Below are positions 16,039 to 23,398 of a stretch of DNA of 24,141 nt, piece by piece. Below the pieces are notes generated by a model. The model was not told where the DNA came from. It was given only the letters and a program-made list of their open reading frames with translations, and searched no databases. Source of the DNA: Deltaproteobacteria bacterium (GTDB lineage: Bacteria; Desulfobacterota_B; Binatia; Bin18). Position 1 is the first letter of the stretch. Every line of letters starts with the position of its first letter. The stretch spans positions 1 through 24,141 of the forward strand of contig JAAXHF010000678.1 of assembly GCA_012271025.1 (NCBI GenBank), given 5' to 3'. The translations under genes and the position numbers were made by a program.

Positions 16039-17013
16039 TCAAGCGGGGCGTTTCAAGACCGTCTGTTGCAGCTCGGCAATCCGTTCCATGACCTCGGTCG
16101 AAAGCGGCCCGGCCCGGGTCGCGGCAATTGCCTCGGCCAACTCGGCCCGATTTTTGGCCCCGGTCACAACCGTGCTGACGCCGGGCAGACTGAGCGCATA
16201 GCGCATGGCCGCCACGGCCATTGAGTCCCGGTCGGTCAGAAAGCCGAGTTCGCTATGGGCCAGGGCAAAGTCGGCGGCGACCGGGTGGTCGTCGGGCAGG
16301 GAGCGGTCGATGGCGTCGGTCAGCGAGCCGGCGGCAAACGGTCGGATGCCAAACACCCCTAGCCCATTGGCCTGGGCAGTCTGCACCATTTTGAGATGAT
16401 CCCGGTAGGCGCCGTCACCGGCCGCGCCCATCTCGCCCTCGGAGTTCAGGATATTCGTCACCAGCTGGACCGTTTCCAAACGGGCCTCGGACAGCAACTC
16501 CTCAATCACGTCGTGGCGCGCAATGCCGGTAAAGCCGATGGCGCCGACCACGCCCTCGTCCTTGAGCTGTTGCAGGGTGTCGAGCACCCCGTTCGGGCGG
16601 CGGACCTCGTCCAGGCTGAGCCGGAGCGGCACGCTGGGTTCCGCAGGCTCGACCTGGTTGTGCAGCTGGAAAATATCGATCCGCTCGCAGCCCAGGCGGC
16701 TCAGGCTGGCCTCGACAGAGCGCCGAATGGCGCCGGCCAGATCGGTCCGTTCCTGAGGCTGGAGAAAGACCTTGGTGGCGATCAGAGGCTTCTCGCCCAG
16801 CTCGGGCAAGACCCGACCGACAATCTCTTCGGCCGTGCCTTTGCCGTAGACGGGAGCCACATCAATCGTGTTGATGCCGGCGGCCACCGCAGCTCTGACG
16901 GTTTCGAGGCACTCTTCTTCGGTCGTCTCGCCCCACACCATACCGATGCCGCCACCGCCGAGGGTGACTTCCGAAACCCGCAGACCGGTCTTGCCGAGTG
17001 TACGATAGTGCAT
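16039..17013 (-). CDS. aldo/keto reductase
   Basis: A complete 324-residue NADPH-dependent aldo/keto reductase. The catalytic tetrad is present: Asp51 and Tyr56 in INTIDVAPVYGKG, Lys81 in LIATKVFL and His118 in IDIFQLHNQ. The C-terminal part carries the coenzyme-binding region LSLPGVSTVVTGAKN. It reduces aldehydes or ketones to alcohols in the cytosol; the substrate is unknown. The gene begins two bases after the crotonase stop codon, so the two form a translationally coupled pair. It converges with the luciferase-like fragment at its 3' end. Confidence 0.92.
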   Translation of the reverse strand: MHYRTLGKTGLRVSEVTLGGGGIGMVWGETTEEECLETVRAAVAAGINTIDVAPVYGKGTAEEIVGRVLPELGEKPLIATKVFLQPQERTDLAGAIRRSVEASLSRLGCERIDIFQLHNQVEPAEPSVPLRLSLDEVRRPNGVLDTLQQLKDEGVVGAIGFTGIARHDVIEELLSEARLETVQLVTNILNSEGEMGAAGDGAYRDHLKMVQTAQANGLGVFGIRPFAAGSLTDAIDRSLPDDHPVAADFALAHSELGFLTDRDSMAVAAMRYALSLPGVSTVVTGAKNRAELAEAIAATRAGPLSTEVMERIAELQQTVLKRPA

Positions 17014-17015
17014 GA

Positions 17016-17885
17016 CTAGCTCGCTTTCTGGTTGGTTTTGGCCCGCAGCGCCCTGGCCGTATCCGGCGGCAGGCCGCTCGGATCGATCAGCATGCCGTGG
17101 ACGTGCAGATTGTGGGTATGGGCCAGCTGGTGCAGGGAGAACGAAGTCTGCATGGCCGCCACCCGTCCCTGGGCATCTTCGGCCGCATTGACCGCCTCCT
17201 TGGTCAGCTTGAGGGCAAACAGCGGCTTGCGGCTAATTTTAGCCGCCATCTCCAGCGCGGCCTGTTCGAGCTGCTCACGGGGCACGACCCGGTTGACCAT
17301 GCCGATGCTTCTGGCCTCGTGAGCCGACAGCCAGTCGGAGGTAAACAGCAATTCCTTGGCTTTGCGCGGCCCCATCTCCCACGGGTGGGCAAAATACTCG
17401 ACCCCGTCCACCCCAAAGCTGACCGTCGGATCGACAAACTGGGCGTCCTCACTGGCAATGATGATGTCGCAGGGCCAGATCAGCATCAGTCCCCCGGCGA
17501 TGCACTTGCCCTGAACCACGGCGATGGTCGGTTTGGGGATATTCCGCCAGCGTTCACAAAAGCCCAGATAGATTTCCTTCTCGCGCGCCATCTGGGCTTC
17601 GGCGCCGGCACAGGTGAAGCCGCACCAGGTGCCAACCGTGTCGAACTCGGCCATCGCCTCCGAGGCATTGGGTTCGCGCAAATCGTGGCCGGACGAAAAG
17701 TGGGGGCCGTTAGCGGCCAGGAGAATCACCTTGACCTCGTCATCCTGGGCGGCCGTGTCAAAGGCGTGGTTCAGCTCGTACAGCAGACGGGTGTCCTGGG
17801 CGTTACGGGTCTCGGGCCGGTTGAGGACGATCCGAGCCACATGCGGCGCCGGACTCTCGTACAAGAGACTGCGAAACTCTTTCAT
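17016..17885 (-). CDS. enoyl-CoA hydratase/isomerase (crotonase family)
   Basis: A 289-residue crotonase-fold protein. It shows the oxyanion-hole segments VILLAANGPHFSSGHDL and KCIAGGLMLIWPCDIIIA, and the region DPTVSFGVDGVEYFAHPWE expected around the active site. Members hydrate or isomerise enoyl-CoA esters in fatty acid or aromatic-acid breakdown. The usual pair of catalytic glutamates cannot be placed with confidence, so a hydrolase or isomerase role is equally possible. I used the ATG at 17885 because GGAGGAG lies directly before it; an ATG at 17996 would add a low-complexity leader. It is co-transcribed with the aldo/keto reductase and divergent from the ABM-domain gene. Confidence 0.9.
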   Translation of the reverse strand: MKEFRSLLYESPAPHVARIVLNRPETRNAQDTRLLYELNHAFDTAAQDDEVKVILLAANGPHFSSGHDLREPNASEAMAEFDTVGTWCGFTCAGAEAQMAREKEIYLGFCERWRNIPKPTIAVVQGKCIAGGLMLIWPCDIIIASEDAQFVDPTVSFGVDGVEYFAHPWEMGPRKAKELLFTSDWLSAHEARSIGMVNRVVPREQLEQAALEMAAKISRKPLFALKLTKEAVNAAEDAQGRVAAMQTSFSLHQLAHTHNLHVHGMLIDPSGLPPDTARALRAKTNQKAS

Positions 17886-18016
17886 ATCTCCTCCAGACGG
17901 CAAAAATCGGACCGACGGCCAGTGTACACCGCGCTTGGGGCCTCGCCAACATGCGTTTGCATCGGGCTGACAGGGCTGCAATAATCGCGGCCACATCGTA
18001 CTCAGGGAGGACTCAC

Positions 18017-18322
18017 ATGCTTGTTGTTTCAGGGACTATTCCGATCAAGGCCGAAAGCCGTGACGAGGCCGTCCAACTGGCGCTTGACATGGCAAAAGCC
18101 ACCCAGGCCGAAGACGGCTGTCTGTTCTACCAGTTCTACGCCGATCTGGCCGATCCCAACCTCATACGTGTGTTTGAGGAGTGGGAATCTGAGGAAGCCC
18201 TCGCCCGACATATGCAGACCGACCACATGGCCACATTCCTCAAGGCCATTCCCCGGCTGGTGGCCGGCCCGGTTGAGGCCAAGAAGTATACGGTCAGCGC
18301 CGCAGACCCGCTCAGCGCCTGA
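18017..18322 (+). CDS. antibiotic biosynthesis monooxygenase (ABM) domain protein
   Basis: A 101-residue single-domain protein of the ABM/YgiN type, with a ferredoxin-like fold that normally dimerises. Pattern: VVSGTIPIKAESRDEAVQ, then EDGCLFYQFYADLADPNLIR, FEEWESEEALARHMQTDHM and a final beta strand VEAKKYTV. Members are cofactor-free oxygenases acting on quinols or small metabolites, or stress proteins. AGGGAGG lies six bases ahead of the ATG. It ends 169 bases before the copper monooxygenase operon in the same direction. A shared transcript is possible, but I cannot see whether the gap holds the operon's own promoter. Confidence 0.87.
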   Translation: MLVVSGTIPIKAESRDEAVQLALDMAKATQAEDGCLFYQFYADLADPNLIRVFEEWESEEALARHMQTDHMATFLKAIPRLVAGPVEAKKYTVSAADPLSA

Positions 18323-18491
18323 GGCACCGGGCGGGCGACTCCTTCTCCCCTGGTCGTCTCCTCTGCAAAACGGGCGGATTCTGCGTAGGGGCGGGTTTCA
18401 AAGACGCCTCTACAGCCCGGCGTGTCTTTCCGCTGTTCTCCGCCACCTGCCTGTGCTACACACACATGTGCGCTCAAGGAGGGTTGCTAGC

Positions 18492-19304
18492 ATGTTTGCT
18501 CGTCACAAAGAGATTCGGGAAGAGATCCCGTATGTCCGCTTTTTGGTCATCTGCGTCAGCCTGGGTCTGCTGGTCCAGCTCAGCATTCGGCTGTGGCAGG
18601 AGGCCTGGTGGTTTCCGGTCGGCATGGACGCCACAACGCCCGAGTTTGCCACCTATTGGCTGGGTCTGTTGTATCTCGAATTCGGCATTCTGGCCGTGGT
18701 CGGATTTCTGGGCTGGATGGCCTACCGCAAGCCCTGCCAGGTGTGCGAAGCCCAGCGTCGGGAACACCACCGCATTCTGGCCCAGCATGAACTGAGCCAT
18801 ATCGGCAAGCTGTGGGCGACGGTGGTGGTAGCCGCCATGTTTGGCTTTGGGGTGAGCTATTTTGCCGAGCAGGACGCCTCCTGGCACCAGATCGTGGTTC
18901 GCGACACGGCTTTTACTCCGAGCCATATCCCTCTGTTTTTCTTCACCTTTCCGATGCTCATCATCATGACCGGGCTGAGTTCGTGGTACGCCTATAAACG
19001 GCTGCACTATTTGTACGTGGGCGAGAACGGCAAGGGCCTGCCGATCTCCTACCTGCTCTTCCCGGCTGGCGGCTGGTTGCTCCTGGCGAATGTCAGTTTT
19101 AACGAACTCGGCCACTCCAGCTGGATCACCGAAGAGTTGTTCGTCCAGCCCTACCACTTCCCGTTTGCCTGGGCGACGTACTTCTTTTTTGCTGGCTTTG
19201 CCCTGCTGTTCGCGACCGTGCCGCATATCTTCAAGAACCTGAGAGCCATGGCCGAGCAGGCGGCCCAGGCAGACGTGCCAGAAGAGCGATCCGCCCGAGT
19301 CTAG
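18492..19304 (+). CDS. pmoC: copper membrane monooxygenase subunit C (PmoC/AmoC family)
   Basis: A 270-residue integral membrane protein with about six hydrophobic segments, subunit C of the methane/ammonia/hydrocarbon monooxygenase family. Copper ligands described for M. capsulatus PmoC can be matched by spacing: the CuC set Asp128, His132 and His145 (in DASWHQIVVRDTAFTPSH), and the CuD set Asn204, His208 and His222 (NELGH then FVQPYH). All six are conserved. An unusual CxxC pair (Cys82, Cys85 in KPCQVCEAQ) lies after the second membrane segment. AGGAGGG eight bases before the ATG is a very strong ribosome site; the longer open frame from 18021 is not used. First gene of the C-A-B operon. 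Particulate methane, ammonia and hydrocarbon monooxygenases all have this subunit, so the substrate is undecided. Confidence 0.95.
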   Translation: MFARHKEIREEIPYVRFLVICVSLGLLVQLSIRLWQEAWWFPVGMDATTPEFATYWLGLLYLEFGILAVVGFLGWMAYRKPCQVCEAQRREHHRILAQHELSHIGKLWATVVVAAMFGFGVSYFAEQDASWHQIVVRDTAFTPSHIPLFFFTFPMLIIMTGLSSWYAYKRLHYLYVGENGKGLPISYLLFPAGGWLLLANVSFNELGHSSWITEELFVQPYHFPFAWATYFFFAGFALLFATVPHIFKNLRAMAEQAAQADVPEERSARV

Positions 19305-19323
19305 TCCCGCATTGACCCTCAGC

Positions 19324-20067
19324 ATGAATGCGCAGGACCTCACCGCTCTGGGCCGGACGAAAGAGGCGAAGATCTTCGACCTGATGCTGATCCTCGCCCT
19401 GGTCGGCTTCTTTACCGTCATCCCCCACGTCAGCCGGATGTTGTACTTTGGCGACTGGGACTTCTGGGTCGACTGGAAAGACAAACTGTGGTGGCCGATC
19501 GTCGGACCGGTCTCGGCCCTGCTGGTCAGCTCGGTCGGGCACTATCTGGCCTGGCACTATCTGCGGCTGCCGCTGGGCGCGACCTTTGCCGCCGTCTTCG
19601 TCCTGGTCGGGGCGTGGCTCAGCCGGGTGTTCAGCTTTCACGGCCTGGAGTTCTATCCGCTCAATTTTGTCTGGCCGTCAACCACCATCCCGCTGGCCAT
19701 GCTGCTCGACCTGACCCTGTTCTGGAGCCGGAGCTATCTGGTCACCAGCTTGGTTGGCGGTTTTCTGTGGGGCTTTCTGTTCTACGCGGTCAACTGGCTC
19801 ATGCTGATGCCGTTTCTGCAACCGCTGAACCTGTTCGGCAAGACCTTCACCGTCGCCGACCTGATGGGCTACTACTTCATCCGGCCTCAAACGCCCGAGT
19901 ATCTGCGGCGGATCGACGTCGGCACCCTGCAATCCTTTCTGGGCCAGCGGATCTGGATCAGCGTGTTCATGGCCGGCGTCACCTGTACCCTGGTCTACTG
20001 GCTCGGCATCCTGCTGGGTCACGCCCTGGGCGTGCTGCCGACCAGGAAAATCCTCAAACAGACCTGA
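19324..20067 (+). CDS. pmoA: copper membrane monooxygenase subunit A (PmoA/AmoA family)
   Basis: A 247-residue membrane protein, the same length as M. capsulatus PmoA. It carries the family signature GDWDFWVDWKD (residues 43-53), then YLRLPLGAT, SFHGLEFYPLNFVWPS and a C-terminal PQTPEYLRRIDVGTLQSF. Compared without gaps to M. capsulatus PmoA, the Glu100 position holds Ala97 (VGAWLSR instead of LGEWINR). The ATG at 19324 is used; a TTG at 19312 is an alternative and neither has a strong ribosome site, so translation may depend on coupling to pmoC, 19 bases upstream. PmoB follows after 22 bases. The gene encodes the standard marker of this family, but its sequence departs from pmoA and amoA of known methanotrophs and nitrifiers. 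Confidence 0.95.
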   Translation: MNAQDLTALGRTKEAKIFDLMLILALVGFFTVIPHVSRMLYFGDWDFWVDWKDKLWWPIVGPVSALLVSSVGHYLAWHYLRLPLGATFAAVFVLVGAWLSRVFSFHGLEFYPLNFVWPSTTIPLAMLLDLTLFWSRSYLVTSLVGGFLWGFLFYAVNWLMLMPFLQPLNLFGKTFTVADLMGYYFIRPQTPEYLRRIDVGTLQSFLGQRIWISVFMAGVTCTLVYWLGILLGHALGVLPTRKILKQT

Positions 20068-20089
20068 CAGCCCGGACGAGCAGGCAAAC

Positions 20090-21382
20090 ATGGCCAGCTT
20101 TGCACGCATCTGGATCGCGGCCGTCCTGGGGCTGAGCCTGCTGATCGGCACGCCGACGCCGCTGTCGGCCCACGGCGAGCACAATCTGGAACCCTTTGTG
20201 CGCATGCGCGGCCTGGCATTTTTCAACGTCAGCTTCTCCCACGACCGGCTCAAGGTCAACGAAACCATGACCATCAGCGGGAAATTCCGCATGATGGAAT
20301 CCTGGCCCCGGATCCTGCCCGAGCCCGAACTCAGCTGGATCGGGGTTCTGGTGCCGGGTCCCAAGCTGGCGACCAGAGAGCGCTGGATCAACGGCCGCTT
20401 CATCCAGAACGCCTTTCATATCGAGATGGGCCGACTGTACGATTTTCGCCTCGTGCTCCAGGCCCGCCAGCCCGGACGCTACCACGTCCACCCCATGATC
20501 AACCTGGCCGGCACGGGTGGTCTGGTCGGCCCGGCCAAGTGGATCGAGGTCGAGCCCGGCGACAGCCCGCCGAGCTACCAGGTCACACTGTCGGCCACCG
20601 GTGAGACGATTGATCTGGAACACTTCGGCTTTGGCCGGATTCTGGGCTGGCATCTGGCTTTCGGCCTGCTGGGCCTGGCCTGGCTGGTCTACTGGGCCGC
20701 AAAACCGCTCCTGGTCCGCCACATGCTGCTGCTCGAAGGGGTGGATGAGGAACAGTTCAGCCGACGGGATAAAAGGGTCGCGGGTGTCTTCGGTGCAGTC
20801 CTGGCAACCGTGCTGCTCGGCGGCCTGTGGATCACCAACGCCAACATGCCGCCGACCATCCCGCATCAGACCCCCAGAGAGTGGAACCTGCCGGACTCCC
20901 AGCCTCTGCCCCAGGCTGTGCGGACGACGATCATGGAGATGCGCTACCAGCCGACCAGCCGGGCACTGCGCGTACAGGTCGAGGTGACCAATCTGGCCGA
21001 GTCGCCTGTTCTGCTGCGGAAATTCACCACCAGCTATCTGTCTTTTGTCAACCGGGACAGCCTGGGAGCGTATCCCGACCCCGAGGGCACGGCGCTGCTC
21101 ATGGACGTCCAGCCGAGCGGCCTGATCCAGCCGGGCCAGACAAGCGTGCTGACGCTGAGCATGCAGGACAGCGTCTGGGACCGCGACCGGTTTATCGCCT
21201 TTGACCAGCCTCAACTCAGCGCGGCCGGGACCCTGATATTTGTTGAGCCCCAGCCGCCGGCCGGTCAGGCCCTGCCCCTGATCATGCACAGCAATGACCG
21301 CGAGGCGCCCGGCGTTCCATGGGAGTTGGTCCGCAGCGCCAATGAGGTGTACGCCAACCTGCAGGTGGACTTTGCGCCGTGA
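20090..21382 (+). CDS. pmoB: copper membrane monooxygenase subunit B (PmoB/AmoB family)
   Basis: A 430-residue subunit with a signal peptide (cleavage after Ala27), a first cupredoxin domain (28-175), two membrane helices (about 183-203 and 229-249) and a second cupredoxin domain (about 265-430). The CuB ligands are complete: His28, the new N-terminus (in AHGEH), and His132 and His134 in GRYHVHPM, corresponding to His33, His137 and His139 of M. capsulatus. The bis-His site of that enzyme (His48, His72) is absent: Ala43 and Arg67 occupy those positions in an ungapped comparison. RRPGDWHVH of M. capsulatus reads RQPGRYHVH here. The gene ends seven bases before the convergent radical SAM gene. 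No pmoD or electron-transfer gene follows. Confidence 0.95.
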   Translation: MASFARIWIAAVLGLSLLIGTPTPLSAHGEHNLEPFVRMRGLAFFNVSFSHDRLKVNETMTISGKFRMMESWPRILPEPELSWIGVLVPGPKLATRERWINGRFIQNAFHIEMGRLYDFRLVLQARQPGRYHVHPMINLAGTGGLVGPAKWIEVEPGDSPPSYQVTLSATGETIDLEHFGFGRILGWHLAFGLLGLAWLVYWAAKPLLVRHMLLLEGVDEEQFSRRDKRVAGVFGAVLATVLLGGLWITNANMPPTIPHQTPREWNLPDSQPLPQAVRTTIMEMRYQPTSRALRVQVEVTNLAESPVLLRKFTTSYLSFVNRDSLGAYPDPEGTALLMDVQPSGLIQPGQTSVLTLSMQDSVWDRDRFIAFDQPQLSAAGTLIFVEPQPPAGQALPLIMHSNDREAPGVPWELVRSANEVYANLQVDFAP

Positions 21383-21388
21383 CTCCGC

Positions 21389-22486
21389 TCAGGTTATCTG
21401 TCTCGTCGAAAACAGGCTCAGCTGACACGCCTGACCGGGCCGCCGAAAGGCTGTGCTGGACAGCTGGGGAAAGGGTCGGTCCAGCCCGGCTTTGCGGCTC
21501 ATGACGGCAAACAGACCATGAATCGACTCGGCCAGCACCCCCTCCCCCCGCATCCGGGTCTTCCACCGCGCGTCGTTCAGCTTTCCCCGCCGTATTGAGC
21601 GAATCCGGTTCAAGACGGCGTTTTTCCGCTCGGGATAGTGGTCTTCCAGCCACTGGTCGAAGAGTTCGGCCACGCCATACGGCAGCCGCACGATAGTATG
21701 GCCGGCAAACTGCGCGCCGGCCTGGGCGGCAGCCGTGAGCAGAGCCGGAATCTCGTGCTCGGTCAGTCCGGGGATGATGGGGGCGATCATCACCCCAACC
21801 GGAATGCCGGCCTCGGCCAGGGCGGTAATGGCGGCCAGGCGACGCGCCGGAGTCGAGGCGCGCGGTTCGAGACGCCGGGCCAATTCGGCGTTCAGCGTAG
21901 TCAGCGATAGACACACCAGGGCGGCCCGACCTTCGGCCAGTTGGGCCAGCAGGTCACGGTCGCGGCTCACCAAGGCGCTCTTGGTCACAATGCTGACCGG
22001 GTTGCGATACGCGGCCAGCACCCTGAGACAGCCTCGGGTCAACTCAAGCCGGCGCTCAACCGGCTGGTAGGCGTCGGTGATGCCGCTGAAAAAGATCGGC
22101 TGAGGCTGCCAGGACGGCGCGGCCAGAGCCTTATCCAGCAGCTGGGGCGCGTCGTGTTTGACCAGCAGATTCGTTTCGAAGTCCAGGCCGGCAGACAGTC
22201 CGAGCCACTCATGGGTCGGCCGGGCGTAACAGTAGATACAGCCGTGCTCGCAGCCGCGGTAGGGGTTGAGGCTGACCCGAAAGCCAACATCCGGGCTGGT
22301 GTTATAGCTCAAGATAGTCCGCGACGGGTCACGCAGCAGACGAGTTTTCGGGCCGGGCTGGTCTGGGGCTGAATCCGGCGTATCAGGATCGGCAGGATCA
22401 GGTTGATAGCTTATGGTCTCAAAGCGACTGGTCGGATTGCGAGGCGTACCTCGCCCCTTGAGCCGGCTGGTGGGATGTCTGTCCAT
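21389..22486 (-). CDS. PA0069 family radical SAM protein
   Basis: A 365-residue radical SAM protein. The [4Fe-4S] cluster motif CxxxCxxC is Cys79, Cys83 and Cys86 in YRGCEHGCIYCYARPTHEW, and TSPDVGFRVSLNPYRG before it is typical of the PA0069/Rv2578c branch. Further family marks are IFFSGITDAYQPVERRL, VSIVTKSALVSRD and VMIAPIIPGLTE. The N-terminal 50 residues are proline-rich and probably disordered. Homologues are related to spore photoproduct lyase-like enzymes, but their function is unknown. The protein is 3'-to-3' with pmoB, so it is not part of the monooxygenase operon. The start at 22486 has only a weak ribosome site. Confidence 0.92.
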   Translation of the reverse strand: MDRHPTSRLKGRGTPRNPTSRFETISYQPDPADPDTPDSAPDQPGPKTRLLRDPSRTILSYNTSPDVGFRVSLNPYRGCEHGCIYCYARPTHEWLGLSAGLDFETNLLVKHDAPQLLDKALAAPSWQPQPIFFSGITDAYQPVERRLELTRGCLRVLAAYRNPVSIVTKSALVSRDRDLLAQLAEGRAALVCLSLTTLNAELARRLEPRASTPARRLAAITALAEAGIPVGVMIAPIIPGLTEHEIPALLTAAAQAGAQFAGHTIVRLPYGVAELFDQWLEDHYPERKNAVLNRIRSIRRGKLNDARWKTRMRGEGVLAESIHGLFAVMSRKAGLDRPFPQLSSTAFRRPGQACQLSLFSTRQIT

Positions 22487-22569
22487 ATGCCGGACAGCTT
22501 AACACTTTCGCCTTATTTTCGCTATAGCTTGCTGTCGTACACACCGAGCTTTTTCCCTTGTTTGCGTCC

Positions 22570-22597
22570 CACCACCATGCCGGATCAGAGGGTGGTG
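22570..22597 (-). terminator. possible hairpin terminator of the TauE/SafE gene
   Basis: CACCACC (22570-22576) and GGTGGTG (22591-22597) form a seven-base-pair stem around a 14-base loop that includes the stop codon. No T-run follows, so a terminator role is weakly supported. Confidence 0.25.
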
Positions 22598-23352
22598 TAG
22601 ATCAGGCGGGCGGCGGCCAGCGCCGCCCCGATGTACAAGACGGCCATAAACGGTCGCTCTGGAATGCTGGCGTGCAGCCTGGCGCCGAGAACGGTCCCGA
22701 TTGGCACACACGGCAAAAAAATCAGCGACTCGACCAGACTGGCAACGTTGATCAAGCCGAGTCCGATATAGGTGGCCAGCTTGGCCAGATTGACCCAAAA
22801 AAAAACGACCAGATTGGTCGCCACGATCTGGTATTTGTCCAGCCGCTGTTCGAGCAGATACAAACTCACCAGCGGACCGGCCGCATGAGCCAGGGTCGAG
22901 ACAAAGGACGCCAGCAGCCCGACCGAGCCGCCGGCACCCGGATGGTCGGGAAAACGCGTCAGCCTGCCACCAAGCAGCCGGTAGACCTGAAGACCGATAA
23001 AACCCAGGCAGATGCCGCCCACACTCAGGGTGAGCAGCGGGATGAAGTTGGGGCTGTAGCGCAAATAGCTCAGCAGGACCGCCCCCAGACAGAAGCCGCA
23101 GGCCGAGCCCGCTCCCAGCCAGCGGACGTGGGGGCGCGACTGGCGGCCCCAGTGGTGGCCAATGCTGAGAATGTCACCGACGATGAGCAGCGGCAGCAGT
23201 ACGCCGAGGACCGTGTCAATGGGCAGCACCAGGGCCAACAGGGGAACGGCCACAAGGCCAACCCCGCCGCCAAAGCCGGCTTTGCCGATCCCGATGATGA
23301 GCGTTGCGATAATCCCGACGGCGTAGTACAGCCAGGGGCTTGGCTCAGGCAA
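22585..23352 (-). CDS. TauE/SafE family sulfite/organic anion exporter
   Basis: An integral membrane protein of about 255 residues with roughly eight hydrophobic segments. The two family half-motifs are visible: IGIGKAGFGGGVGLVAVP near the N-terminus and LLASFVSTLAHAAGPLVSLY in the middle. TauE/SafE proteins export sulfite, sulfoacetate or other small anions. The start is uncertain. I chose a TTG at 23352 because AGAGAGGA lies about nine bases upstream; a TTG at 23427 would overlap the preceding gene by 29 bases. The gene follows the SpmB-like membrane protein on the same strand, so the two may be co-transcribed, but no shared function is obvious. Confidence 0.85.
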   Translation of the reverse strand: MPEPSPWLYYAVGIIATLIIGIGKAGFGGGVGLVAVPLLALVLPIDTVLGVLLPLLIVGDILSIGHHWGRQSRPHVRWLGAGSACGFCLGAVLLSYLRYSPNFIPLLTLSVGGICLGFIGLQVYRLLGGRLTRFPDHPGAGGSVGLLASFVSTLAHAAGPLVSLYLLEQRLDKYQIVATNLVVFFWVNLAKLATYIGLGLINVASLVESLIFLPCVPIGTVLGARLHASIPERPFMAVLYIGAALAAARLIYTTL

Positions 23353-23398
23353 GGCGCGCGATCCTCTCTTCCCGGCCGGTGGCGAGCGGCACAGCGTC

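Noticed and set aside
18021..18491. An N-terminal extension of PmoC from an upstream start, since the frame is open from 18021.
   Set aside because: The extension overlaps the ABM gene in another frame, is Arg/Pro/Ser-rich, and a strong ribosome site stands before the ATG at 18492.
20054..21289. A 411-codon minus-strand frame antisense to pmoB.
   Set aside because: Its protein is rich in Gln, Arg and His with no domain, and the plus strand encodes a full PmoB with all copper ligands.
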